The position numbers were made by a program, and so were the translations under genes. The notes beneath the pieces were generated by a model that worked only from the letters and a program-made list of their open reading frames with translations, did no database searches and was not told the DNA's origin. A DNA stretch of 64,000 bases from Shiraia sp. slf14 (Eukaryota > Ascomycota > Dothideomycetes > Pleosporales > Shiraiaceae): positions 186,001-250,000 of the forward strand of contig AXZN01000040.1 in the NCBI GenBank assembly GCA_000498155.1, written 5' to 3'. The stretch's first letter is position 1. The number at the start of each line of letters is the position of its first letter. This document shows positions 11,046 to 21,869 of the stretch, piece by piece.

Positions 11046-11426
11046 TCATGAAAACCCCAATTCTCTCTCTGGCTCTTGCTTACGAATACTCTCCGTCTCT
11101 TTTGGCTCAATGGCAGTCACGGCGGACCTTGTAACGTTCTTTGTTGGCTCATCGCATTGCACCTTGATGACTGTTTCGCCCCATATAGAGCAGCAGCGAT
11201 AACAAGAATCACTATGTTCTTTCCACTTCACATCATCAATTTAACATCAGCGAGCCTGCGGTTGCAAACTTACAAAAGCTTCAGGACATTTCAATTCCGG
11301 CGTTCCGCATTGTTGTAAGCATACCTTTTGGCCACGTGGGTTGATCAGCGCATCCTTTGGGTCTGCTGCAGCCACGACCTGAGCTACGAGGAATGCGATC
11401 ACCAAATTGACGACCAGTGGAAGCAT
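11046..11426 (-). CDS. Small secreted cysteine-rich protein B, 110 aa
   Basis: Exon 1 is 11426-11274 (51 codons), the intron 11273-11226 (48 nt, GTAAGT to GAAG) and exon 2 11225-11046; 110 aa. The chosen ATG starts a clean signal peptide rich in Leu, Val and Ala, ending around A-A-A-D. Cysteines before the intron are in V-C-L-x2-C-x6-C-P-E-A-F; after it come C-Y-R-C-C and one more C. Other acceptors were weighed: using the TAG at 11212-11214 gives an immediate stop, and another AG gives a frame without the C-x2-C-C pattern, so the model given is the best but the acceptor is not certain. The tail after the cysteines is charged and Glu-rich, unlike protein A. Transcribed in the same direction as protein A, about 190 nt upstream of it. 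Confidence 0.65.
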
Positions 11427-11968
11427 GATGACGTTCTTTTGGCAATGCAAGCATCAAGAATGTGCGTTGTAGGATCTTGGGCGCGTGATGCTCTTGGGAC
11501 AGGAGTTCGGGCAGAATAAGGCTAGCAAGGGGTGCGATCCTTCGCTGATTTGATACTGAAACTTCGGTAACGGTTTACTGGAAGCACCCTTCCAACTTTA
11601 GTGAATTATATGTCGCCCAAGAGTTCATGAAACCGGCGTGTTTAAAGTTTAAATATTTCGTTACCTGTGGTTGTCATGGAAATGTGATTTCAAACATTTG
11701 TGGACATATTTGTGAATTATACACATACAGTCTTTCACTGGAACGACATGATACTTGAGTATACTCCGTATGGCCAACTCACATACTGCTTGAATATTGA
11801 TATTTCGATTATTGAACGTCTTATCAAATGATTAAAGCAAGCCTCGTGACTCGTTAATAATTAAACTATCGCACAAAAGAAGCTTGGAACAAACAAGAAT
11901 GCTTTGGGTATCCGCAGAATGCTGCACAGTAACCAGGATATTTTTCTCCTACCATCACCACTCAATTT
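11427..11968. other. Intergenic, AT-rich
   Basis: AT-rich DNA (for example TTTAAAGTTTAAATATTT near 11641) that would hold the promoter of protein B. The left part may serve as its upstream region and the right end as the terminator of the sulfur permease gene. No gene is seen. Confidence 0.5.
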
Positions 11969-13024
11969 TTAAACTTGCCCACCCAACCAGAACCCTCCAA
12001 ACCACAAAGCTCCCCATGCAGGTTGCGCGAGGGCCCTCAACACAGCTGGGCCAGGACACGTCCCAGTCAGTCCCCAGCCCACACCAAAGGCCGCAGCCCC
12101 CGCCATGAACCTCAAATCAATGTCCTGAACCGTCTTCGTAGGGATAGAGAACTTTGGAGCGAATTTCGGTGGGCTCTGAAATCCCTTGCGTTGGATCTCG
12201 ATGAGGTTAGGCAAGACGCCAAAGACAATGACTAGCCCAAGTGAAGGGTCCCACTGGTTTAGCACTGGAAACGAGAGGAATGAAGCTACTTTCGCAGGGT
12301 GAGACATTTGCGTAATCTGAAGGCCAAGGGCGAAGAGAAGACCGGAGAAAAATTGCGTGGCTTCGCGAGCGCGGTTGCGAGGGCTGGTAGCTGGCTTCTC
12401 GTTGGTGCTTTGTGCGGTAAGAGTCTCCTCGAGGTATCTGGGTACGAATCGAGCGGCGAGCACACTGACGGTGGCTAGAATGAGGAGCGATACGGTAGTG
12501 GTTGATGAAGGGTATACAGGCGTATAGCATGGGATGTCGCCAGGGCATGCCTCTGTGTAGAGCGTAGGATGGACGAGATGGTGAGTGAGTATTGCCACTG
12601 GAAAGAATGTAGCCACTGCGACGGTCGATCGCCCACTGAGTCTTGAAAGTCCACACAGCATGTGCCCAGATGTACATCCGTTTGCCATCTGCTTTCATTA
12701 GTGTTGTTCCGGCTCAGTTGTTCGCTGTCGACGTACCTTTGTACCAAGCCCGATTATAGCCCCAACGCCCATTGTAATCAAAGCAGTTTGCAGTGACACT
12801 GGCACAGTTGGATAGTTGGTGATGAGCTGCGGAGCGAGAACTTTCAAAGGGAGCCAGCTTGCGGCCATGCCCACGAAGAAGGCCAAAGTCTCTTTCGTAG
12901 GCCCAGAAAACAGTTGTCGAACAAATCCCGATAAGCCCAATATGTTGCCATTTTGATAGAGTAAGTTGCTGGTCGCTTGGTGCAGCAAGAATGCACCAAT
13001 GCTCGTTTCGACCGGTGTGAACAT
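11969..13024 (-). CDS. YeeE/YedE (DUF395) family sulfur-compound permease
   Basis: An integral membrane protein of the YeeE/YedE family, whose bacterial members move sulfur compounds such as thiosulfate. Exon 1 is 13024-12737, the intron 12736-12689 (48 nt), exon 2 12688-11969; 335 aa, a full-length two-half family member. The junction gives G-L-G-T-K | M-A-N-G-C-T-S-G-H, exactly the conserved N-G-C-T-S-G-H segment. The second half ends with G-W-G-L-T-G-T-C-P-G-P, the matching cysteine motif. About eight to ten hydrophobic helices are visible. No sulfurtransferase or rhodanese gene lies nearby. A possible sulfur-regulator site lies 72 nt upstream of the start. The family is mainly bacterial, so ancient transfer is plausible but not shown here. 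Confidence 0.92.
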
Positions 13025-13095
13025 CCTTCTTCTTCCTGTCCTTCCTGCCCACTGGCTCTTTCAGCCTGAACCGAACCTCGACGTATAAAGAGTGA

Positions 13096-13105
13096 ATGAC
13101 ATCAA
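13096..13105. promoter_or_regulatory. Candidate Cys3/MetR-type sulfur control site
   Basis: ATGACATCAA matches nine of ten positions of the fungal sulfur regulator consensus ATGRYRYCAT. It lies 72 nt upstream of the sulfur permease start codon. Motif matches this short arise by chance, so only the gene context gives it weight. Confidence 0.35.
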
Positions 13106-14636
13106 AGAATGGAGGAAGAAGCGACTTTAAAGTACTATATAAAACACGAATACATTTCAACACTACTACACGGAACAAGCAGAACTCCGCTCCTAGTTCC
13201 TTCTCAGTGCCTGCGCGAAGGCCATTCCATGCCCCTAAACGGCCGTTATACACGTTCCGAGTGGCAGACCATGTTTGCTTAACTCCCGAAAGCCAATCAA
13301 AGAAATGTAATCCTTTAATCGGCGACTAGATCACCCAAAGCGCTATATTAGCCAAGTTCGTGATAATTAGAAATCTGGAGAAGGCTGAAGGAAGGTGGCG
13401 CCGCCACACCACACGCACTTTGCTATATAGAGTTTAGTGAAGGCGTGAACGTGGTCCGCGCATGGCTTATTGGCGACTCGGCGATGGGAACAAAGGGATC
13501 TCTACGCGAGAAAAGCATGGTAAGGCTGGCAGAACATGAGCAAGGTGGAGATGATGTATAATCTTTGCAGATATTATGATTGTTGCTGACATGTATGTGG
13601 TTTCGTATTGCGTTTTCTCGTATGATTGATGCGTCGTTATGGGGCAGGGAGCAGAGTGAGCTCGCCGACCTGAATGACGACGGCGACTTGGGTGCCGGAG
13701 CAGCGAATCCTGCGCATGGTTGTGCGAAACCAACGGCCTGGTGTTGGTACTAATGGAGAAGGTTCCGAAGCATATCTTGGGTCTGAATCTGAGTGCCGGA
13801 TGCCAGGGTTGCTTAAAACACTCTACTGGGAGAGATTTGCCATGGTTTTGGCCACAACGTGGTAAACCTGAACCTTATATGCCTTCTGATCATGTTTAAT
13901 GAGGAGCATTTGACGTTAATGTTTTTCGTGAGGCTTGAAATGAAGCTTCTCCGTGCATGAACTTCCATCTGCCAACTGGTGATGCCCATTGTTGTCTTCG
14001 CCCTTAGCTTCCATTCCTGATTCCTGTACCATACTAGTTCGGCGACTTAGCCTCACTGTCGAACAATCAAGGTGTTCTCGAAAACGCGCCTATATGCATG
14101 CCAAGCTCTGGATTGGAGTGCAAATTGGATTCTGTGACGAGTTGCTTTGGTCCTGGAAAATGTTTTCTTTGTACACAATGAATCGCCGAAGTTCCAATGC
14201 CCCGCAATATCCGGGCCACCAAAATCTGCCAACATCTCAGCTGACGGGTCACGGTCAACATGATATGTTTGGTACGCGGGCTTCAAGTTGCGTGTTCCTT
14301 GCTGATATTGATAGTTGTTCGTTTTCTGGCTTCAAACATCTTGTGACTCTGATTGCGCGTCAGCAGCACCATTGCATGCCGCTTTCGCAACAACTGCTTG
14401 ATAAAAAGTAAGGCTATTTAGCCACTTCATAAAATACATTTACATGTTGTCAGGAATGCAGAGACGATATGGTAAGCGTCATGTGAAGTCCCTGAGCAAC
14501 TTCTCAATTCAGCGAGGCCATATTAATAACATTGTTAGCTTATAGTTTAAAGCCTACCTTGGACATTGCGAATGGATTTAACCCGAGTACCGGATACGAA
14601 GGTAGAGCTAGCAGAGAGAAGGCCAACTCCATAAGC

Positions 14637-15710
14637 AGTCGGCGATTACCGTCGTATGGCCTTGGCCAAATTCCCCAGTCTTTCCATCTACGGAGATTCC
14701 TTCTACATGTCCGACTCTGATCGCTGGCACTCGTATCATCGTACTCAACGGCGTATCCGATAAGGCCCTTGTGCGCCGCCTGCCGCCGCGCCCGCCGTGG
14801 CTAAATGTTAGCCTTGCATTGACGTTCGGAGGAATTACGCATTTTCGCAAGTCGATGTCGTTATAGGAGTTGGATTCGCTCGTGATTCGTTATGATGACT
14901 ACAGTCGGCGATTACAGTGTTCAATGGGCAAACTTCAAGTTCTCCATTACTTGCCTGTTATGGAGAGTTACGAAAGTCAGATTTCGCCGCGTACTCGGAT
15001 TTATGCAAGTAAATCCAAAGAAAATATAGTCAATAGAAGCTCAGGTCTCAGTCGGCGATTACAGTGATCCACGGCCCCAAATAATCACCTCTTCTTACCC
15101 ATTGTAGTAATAAAGAAAGCTATAAACACTTTTAATATATCGTCACTACATATTGTCGTGGTGATTGATGCTCAGTTATCGTACCATATGTGCATGGAAT
15201 CTAATTATGCTCCACCAAATAGTCGCTGCTGACGCTAATGCCAAGTGGCTCCCTGGGTACAAATAGACCTCTCAGAGCCAGTAAGTGACAGAGCAGTGCT
15301 CTCATAGAGATTCAAGGGGGGATTGTGGCATGCATCAGGTACCCCTTCGCCGACTACAGTGATGGATACCCCAAACCATGACTGCGTTTCTTTCTCAATC
15401 AGGCAGTTTGACGAGACAACAGTGGAACATTCAAGCACACGCGTCAGCGATGGCGGAGATGTCCAGGTGCCTAACAAACGCTAAGGGAGCCCACCATCAT
15501 GGTCCCCTTAACTAGCCACATTATGTGCCAGCCTCCACACCTGAATGGGGCCATAACTTCTGCCTCTGATGCACTCTACGTCCTCCTTCGGTCTGTCATA
15601 CCTGGGAATGCCGCTGATCCATGGGGAGGTTGGAACCCGAGTACTCTGCACAAGCTATTGCAAATCTTCTAATATGCATAGTTCGCCGACCACAGCAATA
15701 GATGGCTCGG
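14637..15710. repeat. Five dispersed copies of a short diverged repeat
   Basis: Copies begin at 14637, 14902, 15049, 15346 and 15682, all in the same orientation. The core is TCGGCGATTACAGTGAT or its variant TCGCCGACTACAGTGAT, and similarity extends weakly to about 35 nt (several copies continue with CCCCAAA or GCCAAAT). Spacing is irregular, from 147 to 336 nt. Differences are often C/T changes. On the minus strand several copies read as a short peptide like S-I-T-V-V-G-E or T-V-I-A-D-C, so they may be remnants of a repeat-containing coding sequence. No terminal repeats or transposase were seen. Confidence 0.6.
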
Positions 15711-16020
15711 GATCAATACACCCGACTTTCCTGTTATGGTACATTGAACCTAGGCATATCAGTATGATACATTAGTTAAGCTTGGCTTTCAAATGACGCT
15801 CTCAACAAGAATATTCAGTAAAGGCTGATCAGGTGTTGCCAATGTTTTAGGGTGATCGAGTCTACTCATGATTAGGTATGGAAGAAATTCCTACATATCA
15901 CGAGACCATCCCTGATGGCCTAAGTTGGGTTGACTGTTTATGAGTTATCACATGTTCATTATATTAACATTATTAGATTACAGCATAATTATTCGTCCTA
16001 GTGATACAAGGCCTCATGAT

Positions 16021-19000
16021 TCATCCGTTGCCAAAGATGCTGACCACTGTACCATTCTCACGGCCTGGATTCGAAGGCTCGCCATTTCCTGTGGAGAGGC
16101 TTGTAATAGCCCCGGCAGGTGCGCTCACACTCTGTACGGCAAGTTCCTTCGTTTCCCCAGATTTTGTCTTATTGGGCGTTTTATTGATCTTCCCTGTTTT
16201 TCTCGCTTTCTTTCTCGGCTTCTCCGGTGAGTCCGCATTCGCAATACCATACCGGTGGAACTTGTGACGATTTGGCCTTCCGAACACTTGTTGTGGGGTT
16301 TGAAGCTTTGCAAACATAGCGTCGCCTGATTCTTCTCCGGGCATTACAGGTAGGACCTGGGCATCTTGTATTATTTTGATAATTCCCTCATCGTCTTCTA
16401 ATTCTTTTGCTTCTAGATGCTGCGTTCGCGACATTTTCTTTGCATGGTTGAAAATAGCATGCTCAATTGTGTCCTCTAGAACCAGGGTCTCTACCAATAC
16501 AGGCTTTGTCTGTCCAATCCTATGCGCTCTTTTGATTGCTTGGGCTTCAAGGCCGGGTCGGTTGATTGGGTTGACTATAAGAACTATGCTGGCGGCATTT
16601 AGGTTCAGACCCAACGCACCACAAGCAACATCAATAAGAAGCACTCGAATGTCGGGATTCCGGTTGAACAGTGCAACATATTCTGACCTCTTAGTGTTAT
16701 CCAGTGTTCGAGCGTAGATGCGATGGTTGATGTAGAGCATTTCCAGGCACTGTGCGATATAGAATGCAGCATTGTCACCATCATAAAAGATAATGATCTT
16801 CTCAGTAGCTTGATGCTGCATAACCTTATCTAGCAAATAGGTCAGCTTGGCCGACGTGGTACCGATGACTTTTGTATGAAGCAATGGTGAGTTGGCGGGT
16901 AGTTCAGCTTGCTCTTCAGCAAGAGTGAGCTTCCGCTTTTTTCGAATCGTAGGTGACGTGGGAGGTATTGGCTCCGACGGGTCATTTTCTTTGTCATTTT
17001 TCTTAAGCTTCAACGGTAATGCTTTGCTACCAAGTGCTGGCGCTCGTCGACTAGTCAGAGGCTCATGGGTTTCAACGCAAGAGGATGGCACGCCTGATTT
17101 GGTGAGTTGCGGGTCGTTGGATTTCCCTTCTCTACCAGCTTTGTTGCCGTCTTCGGCTTGGGCCATAGCTTCGATTCTTGCTTTGGCTGCTAATCCAACA
17201 GGTTCAAGACCATGAGCTGGGTTCTGTGAAACAATATGACTATCAACATGTAATTGGCCGGCAAGAAGCTGCGTGATCCCAATGATTGTAGGCTTCATTG
17301 GATACGCCAGAGAGAACGCGGGCTCTGACTCGGCGGGCCAATTATCGATAGCCATGCCTACTTCGTGCGCTTTACTCAATGCTAACCAGCTTTCTGATGT
17401 TGTCAAGTTTGAGACTAATCGGCTGCTTTCAAGGAGCAAACTTTCGTCTTCAGGGGAGCACTTTCTGTCCTCCTTGGCAAGGTACTTGGCTGTTGTTTCT
17501 AAAGTGTTGATCACATCCTCGAGCCGAAAGCCTGTCCAAGTGAAGTTTGATTGCCGTAAGTTTTTGATCAAACTGTGACGTGCTTTCACACTATTTTTAT
17601 GAAAGAGGTAATCGACATCGGCTCTCTCGGATGTGACTGCATTTGACCGCAGCACTTGTATGAACAAATTTGCTGTCATCTTGTCAAACCAACATGGTTT
17701 CAAGTAGACCACGCGATGACGCATGGGTGGTAAAACGATATCCTTTTCGACATCCTCAGGGCGTGTTTTGACCACCAATCCCTCGAGAGTGCGCAGAAAA
17801 CAAGATGAATACCCTGAGTACGTTTTCCTGTACTGATGCTCATGCCGATACACGTACTCATCCCATTCTAATTTGCCTTCTGTTAACGAGTCACACCATG
17901 GGCGTACCATGAGAAAGTTGGAAGCCAAAGAGCCGAGAGCCTTAGTAGCTTTGATACCTTCATCGTTGTGATTGAACGACTTCTGCTGTTCAATGATTGA
18001 TTCTCGGAGTGCATGTACGTCGCTATCGTCAGTCTCCAATGTAGTAGCATCGACTTCAACGCCAACCAAGTTTTTGGCAGGAGTACCGGAGACGACCCAA
18101 CGCCTTTCAGCCTCAATTTGTTTGGCTAACAGCACTGCATTAGATACGGAGCTAGAAAAATTATGGCCTTCGTCGATGATGATTCGAAGCCAATGAAGTT
18201 TTTTCAAAGGCGACTCGTAGGTTGTTTCGTTAGCCACGCAATTGCAATCACGAATCCGTGTTGCTCCAATACAAGGGCAACAACAGGGTCCAGCACCCTG
18301 AACCTGTCGCCTTTTTTGTTCATCGACGCTAACGATCTCCTGCTCGAACCTATTTCGAGTAAATAGAACTACATCGAACTCCATAAGTCTAGATGGTATA
18401 GGTATCTCACTGGCGAATACCAGAGCATCATTATCTTGTGGTATCGCCTTGGCTTTGGGACCTCGCTTGCTAATGGAGTCGAGAATGAGTATCTTTAATC
18501 CATCTTTCAAAATATGCTTCCGTATCTCCGATTGCCATTGGTGTAGGAGATTCCTTGGTACTACAACGATAGTGCCAGAGCACAACAAAAGTTGGCGCGG
18601 CGGTGGAACTATCGTGGTCCTGTTCATGCGTGGAAGGTCGGGGGGTATTTCGTAAACTTGCAAGTTCCTTTGCAATGCGGTTTTGAGATGCGAGAATTGA
18701 GTTTCACCGTTGAGCTCAGATTGCTCTATGAGGGCTTTAGCCGGAATCGATTGGCGTCCAATTGTCGAAGCTGCCATGTCCGAGAGGCTCCCAACATGAT
18801 TTCTGATGGGCGGGAGAGGAAAATAAGCTGCTGGAATGCGAGGATAGTGGCCTTTAGTTGTGAGAATAACAGCAAGGCAGATGATTGTCTTTCCTAAGCC
18901 CATGGTCTCCGCTAGTATGCCGCCCCGACCGGCCTCGTAGTAAGGGGGGTCCTGTAGAAAAGAACCATCTCGCGCGCCAAAGTAGAAAGTCTCTCCATTT

Positions 19001-19857
19001 GGAGACTTGCGCAATTCCAATCTCGGATCTAACTGCAGTTGTGGCGCAGCTTCGCGTTGAATCATAAGGCTAGCAGACCGTGCTTGGTATGGATAGAGTC
19101 TAGTTCGTAAACCTGCCAACGGTTGTTCACCATGATCCTCCCACTCTGAGTATGCTGCAGAATTAAGAAGATCGCGCACTGATGTCCTGGTATAGCGACT
19201 TCGTATCAATTGTGGATCAGGTGCCGGTGAGGGAAGTTTGTTGAAAAGATAGTACAATGAAGAGTTAATTGGTGTCGCCCATGGGTCGAAGTACTGCTTC
19301 CCTGCTTCACGATAATTGCCAAGCCAAACACTTGGAGATGTATCGATCTGGTGAAGCACTTGTCGCAATGCTGCTTTTAAGCTTTTGCTGCTTCGATCAA
19401 CAGTACGACGTCCCCAATCCTCTGGGAGCAGATATACGCGGATAAGGCTATATGAGGCCTCTTGTATAGAATTTCGTTGATGTAAGAAGAGCCGTATCCA
19501 GCGTGCATCCAATAATCTTGTGGCCTCAGCGCCTATAATGAGCTTGACCTCGTCCGGTAGATCAGGAAACAGTAATTCTGACCATTCTTCTTCCAAAGTC
19601 GGCCCAACGCTGACTAGCACTGTGATGTTAGAGTGAAGGCAGCCCAATGCGATGTAGCGTTTAAGATCCTGAAATCTCTCATCGGCATCAACGGCAGGAG
19701 ATGATGCGGCAGTAACAGGTGTGGAAAAGGCGTTCGCTGATGAATGACCTGTGCTCAAAGTTGAAGAAATAGACATGCTGTTATAGTGACTAGGGATCAC
19801 TTCTTTAGAGGCTGCAATGATTCCGACTGGGCTTGCTAGGTTGTGCATGCTTCTCAT
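16021..19857 (-). CDS. SNF2-family DNA-dependent ATPase, 1278 aa
   Basis: A single long exon encoding a SNF2-type ATPase with helicase-like domains, expected to act in the nucleus on chromatin or DNA repair intermediates. Motif I is G-L-G-K-T at residues 320-324. Motif II is D-E-G-H at 562-565 in place of the common D-E-[AS]-H. A cysteine-rich stretch (C-C-C-P-C then C-N-C) lies just before motif II, where many SNF2 proteins have no such cluster. The helicase-C domain follows from about residue 1010, with motif VI A-H-R-I-G-Q at ~1110-1115 intact. Between the domains is a charged, Lys/Pro-rich linker. The C-terminus is basic. The layout recalls the Rad5/Rad16 branch without a clear RING finger. 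The first ATG was used; Met4 is nearly as good. Confidence 0.88.
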   Translation of the reverse strand: MRSMHNLASPVGIIAASKEVIPSHYNSMSISSTLSTGHSSANAFSTPVTAASSPAVDADERFQDLKRYIALGCLHSNITVLVSVGPTLEEEWSELLFPDLPDEVKLIIGAEATRLLDARWIRLFLHQRNSIQEASYSLIRVYLLPEDWGRRTVDRSSKSLKAALRQVLHQIDTSPSVWLGNYREAGKQYFDPWATPINSSLYYLFNKLPSPAPDPQLIRSRYTRTSVRDLLNSAAYSEWEDHGEQPLAGLRTRLYPYQARSASLMIQREAAPQLQLDPRLELRKSPNGETFYFGARDGSFLQDPPYYEAGRGGILAETMGLGKTIICLAVILTTKGHYPRIPAAYFPLPPIRNHVGSLSDMAASTIGRQSIPAKALIEQSELNGETQFSHLKTALQRNLQVYEIPPDLPRMNRTTIVPPPRQLLLCSGTIVVVPRNLLHQWQSEIRKHILKDGLKILILDSISKRGPKAKAIPQDNDALVFASEIPIPSRLMEFDVVLFTRNRFEQEIVSVDEQKRRQVQGAGPCCCPCIGATRIRDCNCVANETTYESPLKKLHWLRIIIDEGHNFSSSVSNAVLLAKQIEAERRWVVSGTPAKNLVGVEVDATTLETDDSDVHALRESIIEQQKSFNHNDEGIKATKALGSLASNFLMVRPWCDSLTEGKLEWDEYVYRHEHQYRKTYSGYSSCFLRTLEGLVVKTRPEDVEKDIVLPPMRHRVVYLKPCWFDKMTANLFIQVLRSNAVTSERADVDYLFHKNSVKARHSLIKNLRQSNFTWTGFRLEDVINTLETTAKYLAKEDRKCSPEDESLLLESSRLVSNLTTSESWLALSKAHEVGMAIDNWPAESEPAFSLAYPMKPTIIGITQLLAGQLHVDSHIVSQNPAHGLEPVGLAAKARIEAMAQAEDGNKAGREGKSNDPQLTKSGVPSSCVETHEPLTSRRAPALGSKALPLKLKKNDKENDPSEPIPPTSPTIRKKRKLTLAEEQAELPANSPLLHTKVIGTTSAKLTYLLDKVMQHQATEKIIIFYDGDNAAFYIAQCLEMLYINHRIYARTLDNTKRSEYVALFNRNPDIRVLLIDVACGALGLNLNAASIVLIVNPINRPGLEAQAIKRAHRIGQTKPVLVETLVLEDTIEHAIFNHAKKMSRTQHLEAKELEDDEGIIKIIQDAQVLPVMPGEESGDAMFAKLQTPQQVFGRPNRHKFHRYGIANADSPEKPRKKARKTGKINKTPNKTKSGETKELAVQSVSAPAGAITSLSTGNGEPSNPGRENGTVVSIFGNG

Positions 19858-20230
19858 AGGTTGTCACCGAGTTGGCGATCCGAACACCGAACGGCATCAC
19901 CACGTTCACGCAAAGCTTCACAAAACCCTGCAAGGGCAGGATTAAGACTTAAGAGATTTCCTCGGGGAAATGGGCGGAAGCGCGCATGGTATGTAAGTGT
20001 GGAAGTTGACATGTCCAGGCACCGGCTGACAAGGATGCATTCGAGCAAACGACGCTAGAGCCGTTAGCGCCATCCGCATTAGTGGCAACAGAACAGTGAG
20101 AAAGACAGGATCACATGAACAAGATCAATTGATGTTTACATTATATTCATGCCAATAAGTATATACAATTCTAAAAACTCCACAGAACGCTATGCTAAGC
20201 TTTTGCAAGATGATACTTATGCTAGCCTAG
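19858..20230. other. Intergenic: SNF2 gene promoter, ARG8 3' end
   Basis: The region lies between two minus-strand genes and must hold the SNF2 gene promoter and the aminotransferase terminator. No other feature was seen. Confidence 0.5.
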
Positions 20231-21792
20231 TTATTGCATCTCTTGCTGCCCTGGGGTGCCCTCCACCTTTTCACCTTTACCCCATACACTTTCCATTGCC
20301 GATCCTAAACTATTCATGCCCTCCTCGATCTGTGCTTCAGTCACAATCAGCGGTGGTACAAACCTCAGAGTGTTTGTGCCACACGAAATGACCAATAATC
20401 CCCTCTCTCTTGCAGCAGTGATGATGGGAGTTGGATCAGAGTCGAGCTGAAGACCCAGAATAAGTCCTTTACCTCGAACCTCCTTGATCTGGTTGGGGAA
20501 GCGGCTTCGTAAGGCATCAAAGTGCTTGCGGAACGCCGCTTCTTTAGCTGGTATTGAATCTAATATTTCAGGAGACGATAGACGAGACAAAATATATGAT
20601 GCAACGCGGCTTCCAAGAGGGTTACCGCCAAACGTTGTACCATGGTCTCCGGTCTTGATGTGGTCACATACAAAGTCATTGACAATTGTAGCGCCAATTG
20701 GGAATCCATTTCCTAGAGCCTTGGCGGTAGTGACAATGTCTGGATGGCACTCCTTGGGGTAGCCAGCATGTGCCCAGAAAGTGCCAGTCCTGCCCAAGCC
20801 GCACTGAATCTCGTCGTATATCAAGACGGCTCCAACTTCAGTACAGCGTTTTCGTAAAGCTAGCAGGAACTCTGGAGTTGCGACATTCACACCTCCTTCG
20901 CCCTGAATCGGCTCAACGATAACACCACATGTAGAATCCGTGACCAGATCCTTGACTGCAGCTACGTCATTGAATGTGCCATACTTGAAGCCAGGAACCA
21001 TGGGGGAGAATGGTGTCTGGTACTTGGGGTTCGGTGTGGCGCTAAGAGAACCCATCGTCCGACCGTGGAACGAATTCTGGAAAGATACAAACTCATATTT
21101 GTCTTTGCCCTGGCCGATTGACTTGCCAACCTTTCGCGCAAATTTAATCGCAGCTTCATTAGCCTCTGATCCACTGTTACAAATGAACGCGCGAGTTGCG
21201 CTGGCGAAGCCACCGGTGGCATGCGTGAGCTGGATGAGCTGCTTGGACAAGAGTCCAGTGTGGGGGTTGTGGTATAGGTTAGAAGTGTGCATCAATTGCG
21301 TAGCCTGTATGATGTTAAATGGAGGCTCTGATAAGGAGAGCAATATGATTACCTGCTGCGCGATGACCTGTGCAACACCTGGATCGCAATGTCCCAATGC
21401 GTTGACAGCAATTCCAGCGGTCAGGTCCAGATATTTCCTGTTTTCCACGTCCCACATATAGCATCCCTCTCCCTTCTCGAACATGGGTGGAGGACGGACA
21501 TAGGTCGGGACCATATATGGGAGTTGTTGGTTTACGAGACCTGCTGTCTTGGAGCTCGCGGGCGGGTCAGGGGTGGGCAATGAAGCTTCCCGCTAGAGGG
21601 GTCAGTATTCAAGCTTTAGAGGAAAATTCGGGCTATACTCACTGCTATCGAATCTTTTACATCTTGTGGGAGACTAGAATCTTTGAGTGCAGCAGTCGCA
21701 GCAGACGCAAAACGGCGGGGGGCATAATTCACGCGAGGAGCCCGCAAAGCAGCGCAAGCCCTTTTGGAAGATATGCGCAAAGCCATTGTCAT
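20231..21792 (-). CDS. ARG8: Acetylornithine aminotransferase, mitochondrial
   Basis: A pyridoxal-phosphate enzyme of arginine synthesis that converts N-acetylglutamate semialdehyde to N-acetylornithine in mitochondria. Exons are 21792-21643, 21592-21353 and 21304-20231, with introns of 50 and 48 nt; 487 aa. The first ~40 residues are rich in Arg and Ala with few acids, a good targeting peptide (A-L-R-I-S-S-K-R, then A-P-R-R-F-A-S). Class-III aminotransferase features are clear: C-N-S-G-S-E-A-N-E for cofactor binding, F-H-G-R-T, E-P-I-Q-G-E-G-G, Y-D-E-I-Q-C-G-L-G-R-T-G and the active-site lysine in T-A-K-A-L-G-N-G-F-P. Intron 2 is a multiple of three and has no stop, so its retention would insert 16 residues. 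A second ATG two codons in is an alternative start. A TGACTC site lies 79 nt upstream. Confidence 0.96.
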
Positions 21793-21869
21793 TTCCCAGA
21801 ACGTCTCAAGCACGAAAAGAAAGGACGTGGCCTATTTATGCGGCATTTACGATGACTGCAAGTTGTTGC

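Larger units (their letters stand above)
13025..16020. other. 3-kb gene-poor region
   Basis: No complete gene could be built on either strand. The left end (13025-13250) is the permease promoter, with CCAAT at about 13289. From about 14.6 to 15.7 kb there are five diverged copies of a short repeat, listed separately. Short open frames here have frequent stops and no family resemblance. Overall it looks like decayed sequence between two genes. Confidence 0.55.

Noticed and set aside
11212..11214. TAG as acceptor of the intron in small secreted protein B
   Set aside because: It gives an immediate stop codon and loses the C-x2-C-C pattern shared with the neighbour.
14637..15710. CRISPR-like array
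   Set aside because: Repeats are diverged, irregularly spaced and in a fungal genome; not CRISPR.
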